Of a stretch of 64,000 nt of DNA, positions 10,890 to 21,136 are shown piece by piece. Position numbers and translations under genes: made by a program. Within the stretch, counting starts at the first letter, position 1; every line of letters begins with the position of its first letter. The stretch lies in the NCBI RefSeq assembly GCF_029873635.1, contig NC_080420.1:53993457-54057456 (forward strand). Reading direction: 5' to 3'. Below the pieces are notes generated by a model. It saw only the letters and a list, made by a program, of their open reading frames with translations, searched no databases and was not told the DNA's origin. The DNA comes from Malania oleifera. Taxonomy: Eukaryota > Streptophyta > Magnoliopsida > Santalales > Ximeniaceae.

Positions 10890-12312
10890 TAAAATATTTT
10901 TTGAAAGGATGAGTGAAAACTAATTGAATATTAAACTTCATTCTCACATAATCATCCAATGATTAGGGCAGCTCAGCTCCATCCCTATAGAAAGCATATA
11001 AATGACTTATATGCATCACTTCACTTTTTGAAATATTGAGGCTCTTCTAACAATCCCTGAACATTATATCATGCACTTGAAGTTCTATGATTTGATATGG
11101 AATGTTCTTGGGTCATGAACTATATAGCATGCCTTAATATATATTCTTTGATGCATCTATGGTCTATAGGGACAACTATACTGATAGGAATAACCATACT
11201 AATTAGAATACTGTTAATAAATCATTAGTATGGTTGGTTTAAAGGACTTCAAATGAATGGCTTATAATACTGAGCAAAATGAAATTAATCTTTGGATAGT
11301 ATAAGTAGTTAAAGAATCTAAGCACGTACTCAAATTGATAAGGGGAGCATTTAAAATTAAAATGTCTATCTTATTATGCTCTCAAATACTTTTAACTTAG
11401 ATCTGTTTTGAATTCACCATGGCATGTGTTTAAATAAAATGATCTTCATGAAAATCTTAAGTTGATATATATTTCTTTGCCACATGGTGTTTTTGTTTGC
11501 CATGTGATCCTTGCTTTAAATTATTTGACATCTTTAGGATCATTGTGGTTGTGATTTTCTAGTTATATTTTAATATGTGCACATTTGCTAAATTTTTACT
11601 TGGTATCATGTTCATAACAAAACAACAAGTGGTATCCTTTTTATGACTCGTGGTTTCTAACGATTGATAACAATTGGTATCACATCTTCTCTACCACGTA
11701 GTTATAACAATTGGTATCAGTCCCACATATTCTTTCTAATTTTATATCTTGTGGGAATGCATATTTTTTTGGCAAGCTAAAATAAAAAATGATTATGATA
11801 GATCAAATTTTAAAATCCTTTTGAAAGGATTAGTGAAAGCCAAATGAAAAATCAATTTTCATCCGTGCATAATCATCAACTGGGGGAGAATAGGATATTA
11901 AGATTGCTAAGTCCTTTAAGCTACATGATATTATTTGTCTTTGACTTATGTACTGGTTGAGTTGATTGATTGAAATGTGCTACATATTATTGATTGAAAC
12001 TCAACACAGGTCACTTAGGTACAAAGTTATGATTGAGAATGATCTATTTTCAAACGGCATGCTACCAAATTTTTTTTTAAATCTTCCCAATATACCTTTT
12101 GTATCTAAATGATATTCTTTGCCTTCATGCTATAATTCTTAGCCCTTTTTGTTGTTTCCAAAAGGAGGAGAAGAGGCAAAATTGGGTACAACAATAAATT
12201 TAAATTGCGTACATTGGGCTTTAATTGTCTATATGCATAAAGTTAGGGGGAGTCTTTCTTGGTTGTACCCACTTTTGCATAAAGTATTTATCATCATCAA
12301 AAAGGGGGATAT
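10890..12312 (+). mobile_element. 3' internal non-coding part of a SIRE-like copia element (copia-B)
   Basis: No coding domain remains. Just before the LTR comes the typical 3' spacer, with AGGAGGAGAAGAGGCAAAATTGGGTAC, AGTTAGGGGGAGTC and ATCATCATCAAAAAGGGGGA. Two diverged copies of a TTTTGAAAGGATNAGTGAAA segment lie about 920 bp apart (about 10900 and 11820). The pol genes are lost, and the upstream side is joined to the gypsy leader. Confidence 0.6.
12299..12312 (+). promoter_or_regulatory. copia-B polypurine tract
   Basis: AAAAAGGGGGATAT lies immediately before the LTR start. It is the plus-strand priming site. Confidence 0.8.
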
Positions 12313-14211
12313 TGTTAACCTGATAGGTCACACCCAGTTTTGATTATGACAAATACTCTTGCTACTGATGGTTTGTACGAAGGCTTGCATACAGGTTCAC
12401 CTTACGCATGTACTCAAACTAAAAGATATATCAAGATGGCGTGCAGTGTTCATACCGATGAATGAAGAAGTATGTGTTGTATTTGTATTTTATTTTTCAC
12501 TTTCTTCATTCTGGGATGTAATATTATTATGGATTGTACACTCCTAGTAATAATTTGCATCATGAATGATAGGTAGGTATGCTCAAACAGACCCTAGTTG
12601 GACCTTAGATACCCACACTTTGTACTTATAGTCCCCAATATCACTCACTATATCAGGGGAATTAAATTAGGATAATATTAAACTTAAATTGAAAATATTG
12701 AGAGTGCTCGAGCGACCGAACCACTGCGTTTAAAATGCTTCAGGCGACCAAACCCTGGACAAGTCAAATTGTTGACTTGTGTTCAGGCACCCAAACCATT
12801 TTGAGTGTATCTCCCTCGGGCACCCAAACCTGTGCCAGAACACTTTTCAACTACCTGGGCACCCGAACCTTCATGTTCATTATGGCCTCGGGTGACTGAA
12901 TTGATCAGTTCGATAAACCAAACTTAGTTTCAGGCACCCGAACCTTAGATAGAATGCTACTGACTTTGGTTTAGCCAACCGACTCGAATTCTGGGCACCC
13001 AAACATTTAATAAGTGAATTTTTGAGTGAGTCTATTCGGGCATCCGAATCTTAGACCAAGCACCCAAATCTCACGAGGTAAATTAATTTTTACTAAAAAT
13101 TAAAAGGGATAAATTAGGTTAATCTTTCTAAACCTATTTTAAACTTTTCTAATTATCCCCATTGAGTCCCCAATGGTCAAAAATTCCTCCTTGCCTATAT
13201 ATACATGTTCATTTGCAATAATTAGCAAGGATTAGTAATTTGATTAAGGTCAAGATTCTCTCAAATTCAAAAATCTCTTTTTAGCCTATACTACTCCAAA
13301 ACACATGTACACTTCATTTTCTTTGATCTTTCAAGTGTTGTGAGTATTTCTAAAGTACTTGTGTCTAATCTAGCCTGCTCATACTCTCATTAGATTATAT
13401 TGATTGTTTGATTTTGTTGAGAGTAGAAGCATCGAGTTCTTCCACTAATTTAACTTGATAAATCTTGTGTGGGAAGACTTGGAAGGTTGTGGTTCTAGCA
13501 TTGTTATTGCAAGACACCTAAGCCTATATTTTTTGTGTGCAAAATCATTTTTAAAACTTGTATTCAAACACTCCTTGTGCTTAGTACATTGAGAATATTT
13601 TGTTGAGTTTTTTTGAATCAAATAGCTAGCATATTTGAAACCTTGATCTGATTTTGTAATATTCACATGTCATGTTTCAAATCTTGCTTTGATATACATT
13701 CTAGATCTGGGCTGATAATCTATACTTATTTGAGTGTTTAGCACACATTAGAGCAATGAGCATATTTACATATCATTCGTGCTTGCAATATTTCTTGAGT
13801 TATATTGGTGTACATATCTGCTTGTGAAGAAGCATATTTCCGTGTACAAAAATTTCATATCATTTGTTGTTTTCTAGGCGTGGGCCTAAAGAGGGAGACT
13901 AGCCCTGTGGAGTTGTCCCAGATTGGCTAAGACCCAGTTAGGAAAGTTAGGTGCACCACCCTGGTAAGGCGTGTGGTATTAGGTGCCACTCCACCCTTTT
14001 AAGTGAGCTGTAGTGGAATCCTTGTGCTGGTGTAGCCAAGGCGGGGACGTAGGCAATTTGGCCAAACCTCGTTAACATATAGCGTGTACTATTTACCTTT
14101 CCGCACTTTTCTATTACTGCACGTGTATGTTTATTTATTTATTGCATAAATTGACCCTAGACTTGTGTAATATTGATGTTAGTGAATTGACCTAGGGGAT
14201 AAAAGCTAACA
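12313..14211 (+). repeat. copia-B 3' LTR
   Basis: It starts TGTTAACCTG after the polypurine tract and ends GCTAACA (1899 bp). An array of about eleven GGGCACCCGAACC-like motifs fills 12704-13072. A TATA box (TATATATA, 13196-13203) follows 123 bp later. The conserved GGGGACGTAGGC block is at about 14043. It lacks the usual C-rich box at its end. Confidence 0.8.
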
Positions 14212-14641
14212 GGGATCAACGCTAAATTTAAAGAAGACTCTTAATACAAGGAAAGTATGTTTCAATTAATCATTTGCGGAAACCCACAAGGGAGTACGTT
14301 GGTTAATTTGCGGGAATCTTAATTAAGAGAATGCAATAAAATTTCATTCCAAAAACAGGGCTTGCACATCATTTACAGTGCTACTGACAAAAGCTAAAAG
14401 TGCACAAAGTGTTGCATCATTTTAGTTGGTTAAATATTTATGATTGGTTATTTTTGAATTATAGTTTGATTGCCTACGTTTTAAATTAACTTGTGGAGTG
14501 TCTCAGTTTTGATTTGTGAATTGATAAAGTTATGTGTTTAATAAAACAAGAAACTCAAGAATTTATAAAAAGGAATCTAAAATTTTTAAATAACCTAATT
14601 CACCCCCCCCCCTCGTCTTGGGATTACTATTCCACTTTCAA
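14212..14641 (+). repeat. 3' end of another SIRE-like LTR
   Basis: It matches the last 430 bp of the solo LTR at 51948-54000: GCGGAAACC, GGGAGTACGTTGGTT, ACAGGGCTT, ACAAAAGCTAA, then AATTCACCCCCCCCC and CTTGGGATTAC, ending TTTCA. Its upstream part is replaced by copia-B. Its end joins the truncated LTR of copia-D, consistent with successive nested insertions. Confidence 0.7.
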
Positions 14642-15263
14642 ACTTGCTGGAAGTTAGGATATCGTTGAATACTGATTTGAATCAAGGAGATTGATTGGAT
14701 TGAATATTCAGTTAAGGCTTTGAAATCTGAATTGTTGAATGAATAGTTGATATAAATCGTGTGTAATTGCATTATCTATATTGCAAGACACTTCAGAATG
14801 ATTTATTGAAATTATCTATTAAAGTTATTATTGTTCAATGTTGAGAAGAATAATTGATTCTCAAATTTGGTTATGCATTCAAGTATTGGATTGAAATACT
14901 GAATTGTTGAGTATCATAACTGAGTTTAATCATGTGAAATAAATCATTCTATTAAAGCAAAATTGCAGAGTACTTAAGATAAATTTCTGAAACTAATATT
15001 GTCTTTGATATATATTGAAAATAAAATTTGATTTGGAATTTTTATCCATTGAAGTACTGAAAGTTGAATTGGTAACATCATCTTTACATTATATTAATTG
15101 TTGGTTAATATAAATAAGGTGGTTGATAAGAATTGTGTTGATGGTTGAATAGTGTGATTGTAATCAACTTAGATTGAAAAGGGGTTATATTAGACCAAAG
15201 TTTTGTAAAGAAAATTTTAAAACTCAATTCACTTCCCCTCTTAGGAGTACACCTTTATTCTCA
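14642..15263 (+). repeat. copia-D 5' LTR, 3' part only
   Basis: Nearly identical to 24684-25305 (AACTTGCTGGAAGTT through the C-rich box). It ends TTCTCA at 15263, just before the PBS. The first two thirds are missing. Confidence 0.85.
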
Positions 15264-15265
15264 AT

Positions 15266-15277
15266 TGGTATCATAGT
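15266..15277 (+). promoter_or_regulatory. copia-D primer-binding site
   Basis: TGGTATCATAGT is a two-base variant of the initiator tRNA-Met site TGGTATCAGAGC, three bases after the LTR. Confidence 0.75.
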
Positions 15278-15323
15278 GTCAGGCTGTAGTAAATCTTAAT
15301 CTAGAAGTTACATAAAGATTCCT

Positions 15324-17191
15324 ATGGCACACCTAGGTGTATCTCCCTTTGCTAATGGTCAATCCGCTTCTAGACCACACATCTTCTGCAGTGTTAACTA
15401 CACCTTCTGGAAACAGTGAATGATAATCTATTTGCAAACCATGGATTGGAAAGCTTGGAAAGTAGTCACATATGGTGACCTCATCCCTACTAAAACCATA
15501 GACAACAAAGAAATACCTAAGGATGAAAAAGAGATGACTGACGATGATTTAAAAATGCTGCAAATAAACTCTAGTGCAATGAATGCACTATATTGTGCTT
15601 TAGATGTAAATGAGTTCAACAGGATTATGGGATGTAAATCAGCTAAAGAAATCTAGGATAAGCTTGAAGTAACCTATGGAGGAATGGTTGATGTAAGAGA
15701 TAGTACAATTGACATGCTCACCAGCGAGCATGAGGCATTTAGGATGAACCCTGATGAAACCATCACTAGTATGTACACTAAGTTCACCCATATTATAAAC
15801 TCTTTAAATGCATTACGTAAAAACTACACTACTTGTGATATGATTTGAAAAATCCTTAGAGGACTTCCATCGATTTGGGAACCAAGGCCACTACCATAAC
15901 GGAAGGAAGGAATTTGAAAAATACCTCTTTAGGTGAATTAATTGGATCTCTCCTCACTTATGAGATGGCAATAAATAAAAGAACTAGAGAAAAATCTAAA
16001 ACCAAGGAATCCATTGCATTTAAAGCCTCAAATGAAAGCTCTAGTTATGATGATGAAGAGGTAATAAATGTTAATGATATTATCTTCATAACCAAGAAAC
16101 TTGCAAAAATCCTTAGAAAGAAAAATAAATTCACAAGAAAATTGTGGGACTCCAAATCAGATAAAGGAGAAACTAATAAGAAGGAAACAAAGGCTAAACT
16201 TCCGACATGCTATAACTGCAAGAAAGTTGGACATATAAAACCGAATTGTCCACAGCTTAAGAAGAATTCTAAGAAGAAGAAGAAAAAGGCAATGGAGGTC
16301 ACTACATGGGACAATATAAGTTCCTAGAAAGTGAATCAAGCGACCAAGAGGTTGCTAATGGTTGTCTTATGGCATGGGACGATGATGAAGTGCACAATTC
16401 CTCATTTAAATCATTTAATGATTCATGCAATGAATCCTGCGATGATTCATCTAATGAATCCAATTATGAAAGTATGTCATCTTATGAAGAACTACAAATA
16501 GAACTATTTATGGTCCATAAGATTCTAGTTAAAGTGACTAAACGATGCTCTTCGTTGAAAAATAAGAATAAGGCAATAATGAAAGAATTGGAATCTAAAA
16601 ATCTTGCTGAAAGAAAAATGGATTTAAAAATTAAGAGATTAGAAAGCAAGAATGAAAAAGTGATGAAAGAACTGGAAGATTTAAGATCTCAAACTTCGAT
16701 TGAAAAAGATAAGGACCTAGTCATTGATGAACTTGAAAGAAAAATAAATCAGATGACTAAAGAACTAGTAAGGCTGCAAGCTAACTACAAAGGAATAAAA
16801 GATTCAGAAATACTTTGCCTTGAAAGTAAAATTGAGGATCAAAATAAAATAATTTACAATTTTGCTAAAGGAAAATAAAGCTTTGATAAACTGGTAGGAT
16901 CACAAAGAATGTCCTTGGATAAAGAAGGAATAGGATTCAATGGAGTTGAAAACAAAAAGAAAAAGAACCTCTACGTGGGGTATTTTGTAAAGGCATCAAA
17001 ACACTTTGCTAGCACATCTTCCACAAATGCATATGAACATACTACTTACTTCTTGTGTAAGAAAAAAGGGACATATAAAGTTTGAATATCCATTCAAAAG
17101 AAAAAATGTTAAAATAAAGAAAGTATTGAGAGTCAAAACTGAAGCTAAAATCAAATCAAAAAGACCTAAGAAAGTATGTGTACCAAAATGA
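15324..17191 (+). pseudogene. copia-D Gag, with stops and frameshifts
   Basis: It starts MAHLGVSPFANGQS, colinear with copia-1 Gag, and keeps the MDWKAWKVV, MNALYCALDVNEFNRIMGC and EVTYGGMVDVRD blocks. A CCHC knuckle, CYNCKKVGHIKPNC, lies near 16207-16248. A coiled-coil-rich Lys/Glu tail follows (16306-16878). A second Cys/His cluster (FLCKKKGHIKFEYP) sits near 17050-17085, and the frame ends with VCVPK at 17191. Stops occur at 15417 and 15654, with frame changes near 15850-15890 and 16310. Gag would form the particle, but this copy cannot encode an intact one. Confidence 0.8.
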
Positions 17192-17985
17192 TAGCCTAGT
17201 TCACGAACCAAAGCCTCTAAAGATCTTAGAATTTGTTTTTTCCATTTTAGGAAACAAGAAGGTTCAGTTGTACTAAAATAAAATGGGTTAGTATTGCTTC
17301 AACAACCCATAGAGTTCAAGTTAACTAATCCTAAAACAAGAAGAGATTTAGTAATAATAGAAATTGTATTCTCATAGTAGATAATGCTTAAAGTATAAAT
17401 TATCAATAAATATGTCTACTATAATAAAAACCTTGAGAAGCTAAGTAAAGATGATGAAATTCTAAGAATCAATCTAAAGCCAAAGTAAACTGAGCATATC
17501 ATGGTTAAAATAACAGCTACAGCTCAAGAGATAAGATAGCATAATCAAGTTGAGTAATTTCCCATGGACAAAAGAAGTTTATCTGAGTTCAGATCAAAAG
17601 CTACTATTAAGAAATTAAGAAAGTTCACAAAGTCACAATTAATACAAGAGTGTTGACCAAAATAAAAATGAATTATTACTTTCTTAAAGATTAATTTCCA
17701 AATTTATTGATGAAATTAGTGTGAAAATCAAGAATATAAGAATAAACATCGTTGGCCACAATTAGAGGATGAATTGTACAAGGCTTAACTTCAAAATAAT
17801 TTAATTCAAAAGAGCCATATGCATCAATTGCTAAATTGGGAAGAAATATGAAATCCGGGTATTCATATGCAAAGAATAATCTGAAATCAAAAGAGATAAA
17901 ATCTGAAGTAAAACTAAGTTTATTGCATAGTAGAGAAGTAGTATAGAAAAAAGAAATTGGATAAGTGATAAGCAAGTGACGTCAA
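17192..17985 (+). other. Degenerate gap where pol should be
   Basis: AT-rich sequence with no recognisable protease, integrase or RT motif in any frame. A 94-codon open frame on the other strand (17691-17975) has no recognisable domain and I do not call it a gene. Confidence 0.5.
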
Positions 17986-17987
17986 GC

Positions 17988-18180
17988 GACTAACAAGGAA
18001 TTCACAGTCAACTGAGCCCTCTTTGACTTGCTAAAGTTCTCAGGATCAGTAAAGTCAGACGACTGACTCTATAAGGCACAGTTGACTGACTCGATAGTGT
18101 TTGGTAAAAATTCAAATAAACACAATTGTTAGGCAACTGACTCCTCGAGATCAATCGACTGACGGACGGTGGTTTATATA
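17988..18180 (+). promoter_or_regulatory. Internal promoter-like region of copia-D (motif array plus TATA)
   Basis: Six CGACTGAC-like motifs lie between 17990 and 18168: AAGCGACTAAC, AGTCAACTGAG, AGACGACTGAC, AGTTGACTGAC, AGGCAACTGAC and AATCGACTGAC. A TATA box, TTTATATA, follows at 18173-18180. Next comes a pyrimidine-rich leader (CTTCTCCTCTCCTCTAAACC, 18230-18249) and then the ORF3 ATG at 18377. This is the layout of a plant promoter with Y-patch. Function is inferred. Confidence 0.5.
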
Positions 18181-18376
18181 CCTACAGTGCAAAAACCCTA
18201 ATTTTTCAAATCATTAATCTACTGACCTTGCTTCTCCTCTCCTCTAAACCTTTTCCTCCTTCAACTACCAGTCTTCCCTCACACAAAATGTTCTGATTAA
18301 ACCTCGAAGCTTATCATCCTACTTCATTTACACTCGATTTCAAAGGATTTCACCGATTGTTTTGCTCAAAATCATC

Positions 18377-19538
18377 ATGCCACGAACGAAAACTACTACT
18401 AGCAAAGGTTCAACTTATGGGAAAGACGATAGCAATGACATAGAAAAAAGGCTTTTGACTCCTCACGCAAAGAAACTATATCAAGATCATCTTTGATCTG
18501 CAAAACCGATTTTCAATAAGGTCTTAGATACTACTCTCTTTGAAGAAGACTTTCCCGTCATTGTACCTATGTTTAGAACTTTAGGTTGGAAAAAGTTCAT
18601 TAGATTTCAGGAAAAAGGCATGTATCCAAATTTGGTTAAAAATTTTTATGCAAATATGGTTAAAGGAGATACAGTAACTTCTACTGAAGTTATGGGGAAA
18701 TCAATTGCTCTCACTCCACAAACCTTAGCAACCATTTTAAATATCAAACAAGGTCAGTTTGTGTGTCCATCTTTTTGGACAATCCTGGATTATGGCTTAG
18801 GATTTCTCACCTGAGGAATTTCTACCTCTAGTTATGACTGAAGCCTCTGTATACTTTGGTCATCCTTCACTTTATAACCAGCTAAATCTGCAATCACAAT
18901 TTCTTCAAAAGCTTATCACGTATAATGTCTTGCCAAGAGCAGGTTCACATAACTACATTTCATATTTAGATTGTTTTTTCATGTGGTGTTTACTCAAAGG
19001 GAAAAAGCTTGATTTATCAAGTTTGATTCTTAAATGGATGATCTTACGAGAAGAAGCACATCAAGTGATTATCGCATATGGAGGGATTCTAACTCTTCTT
19101 TTTTACCACCTTGGCATAGCTAGACCATCCACATTGTTCATAAATCAAACTCATTATGATATGGTTTCCTCTACCACTGTTAAACAAATGGGTTATGAAA
19201 AATATGACCAAGGGTGGTTTCCCAAAGAAGTAAGAAGGTAGAGACAAGCTCCTGCACAACCACTAGCTGCTCCTCCTTCAGTCGACACTCCTTCCTAGTT
19301 TATTGCTTATCAGCAGGAGATGGCTGGATTCCGCAATGAAGTACGAGTTGGCTCATCTACTCTTGACCAGCGTCTTGGCCGAATTAAACAAAATATGTCT
19401 GCTTCATCTTCTTCCCATGGCAAGGCTCTTGTGGAAACAAGCTCAGGAGAGACTGACAATGAAGAAGAAGACGAAGAGGATGATGATGAGGAAGGAATTG
19501 GATTTGATGGAAATGCAAATGCAATAATATTATATTAA
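18377..19538 (+). pseudogene. copia-D third ORF, plant-transposon-domain-like
   Basis: The frame begins MPRTKTTTSKGS. It has an in-frame TGA at 18494, runs open to a frameshift near 18800, continues open to 19239, and has two more TAG codons before an acidic tail (SGETDNEEEDEEDDDEEG). The body has GWKKFIRFQEKGMYPNLVKNFYANM, TPQTLATILNI and a run of hydrophobic helices. This resembles the 'putative plant transposon protein' domain (Transposase_32 type) found in third ORFs of some plant retroelements. Role unknown; older literature calls this position env-like, and I see no signal peptide. The three stops are single-base changes, so decay is modest. Confidence 0.55.
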
Positions 19539-20144
19539 ACCAAACACTAATCTAGATTGTAATATTTGACATTGCTATTCTGTTTTGCCTAGCTCTTTTA
19601 TTTGTTTTTCTATTTCTTTTGACCATCTTAGTTCACCTGTTGATGTTGGATTATGTTATATATCTTTTACATATTAAATGATGGATGACTATGTTATGAT
19701 TGAATTATATGCTAGCTTATGGAATTTCTTATTGCGATCTAAATACGAAATTTTTTTGGGTCCTTAGTACCTTTACATAATATTCATTTCGATTTATTCT
19801 TTTTGTTGATGTCAAAACGGGGAGAAATTTTAGTAAAACGGATTGTTGCACAAACTGAGCATAAGCATGGCATGATAACTTCAAAAGCATGATTGATAAC
19901 AATGATAGTTTCACATGATAGTTACACTCATACTATACATGGATACATAGATGATACTTTATGAATGAAATTCTAAATCTATTGACTATGGAATACATTT
20001 CATTCAGGGGGAGTCCATTATTGAAAATTATTGAAAATCCTGATGTGTAATCTTACTATTCTTCAAATCTTGTTAAAACGATGCTTATTCTAAGAGGGAG
20101 CCTTATTAAGGCTTACTCATTTTTGCTTCTTATTTATCATCATC
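19539..20144 (+). other. copia-D 3' spacer
   Basis: Non-coding spacer between ORF3 and LTR. It contains the lineage-typical GGGGGAGTCCATTATTG and TTATCATCATCAAAAAG words. Confidence 0.6.
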
Positions 20145-20158
20145 AAAAAGGGGGAGAT
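20145..20158 (+). promoter_or_regulatory. copia-D polypurine tract
   Basis: AAAAAGGGGGAGAT directly precedes TGTTGGTC, the LTR start. Confidence 0.85.
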
Positions 20159-20626
20159 TGTTGGTCTTACAAGGCTTAATCTCATTTTGATAATAACAAA
20201 TTAAGGGTATTTAACATGACTGTTAAAGCATATTTCAGAACCTTAAAAAGAGCTTATGACATCAAGATTATCTGCTTTAAGAGCTTGATGAAGTATGCAC
20301 TTAAGTCAATGAGCTATGAAGGAAGTTAAATCATATTGAAGGAAGAAGTTCAAGTTGGACATAGCATGGAAGCTGAAGCATGAAGACTTAGTGTTTAAGA
20401 TAGTTTTATCATATACAAGTCTTATGTAAGTATTTCAAACAATTCAATATTGATGCATGAAGCTCTTAGGAACTAATATTGGCTTAGAGACCCATTTTTG
20501 AAAACCATGGAAAATATTTTTTAAAACTCTAATTTCAATATTCCAAGTTCAAAAGCTAAAGAGTTTTTTAAACAAATTTCTTAAAAGCATATGAGTTGCA
20601 AGGATAGGCGACTGATGAAACACCAT

Positions 20627-21000
20627 TGTAGACACCCTATTTTTGTCCTAACCAAATAAAACAAGGGGTTCCCTTTTTGTTATTATTTTATTATTATTAT
20701 TATTACTTTCTTATAATTATTTTTATTATTTATTATTATTATTAATTTACTATAATTATTTTGGATTATTACTATTGCCACTATTATTTTTACTATTACC
20801 TTATTATTATTATTATTATTATTTTCTTCAAAATTAATACTTTATTATTATTATTATTATATTTTATTATTTTCCTATATTACTAGCATATCTATTATCA
20901 TTATTATTATTTTTCATTTTTATTTATTATTACTAGTACGTTTATTTTATTTTTACTTTACTATAATTACTTGTATTCATTTATTTTATTGTATTATTTA

Positions 21001-21042
<42 letters not shown>

Positions 21043-21063
21043 TTCTTCAAAATTGATACTTTA

Positions 21064-21136
<73 letters not shown>

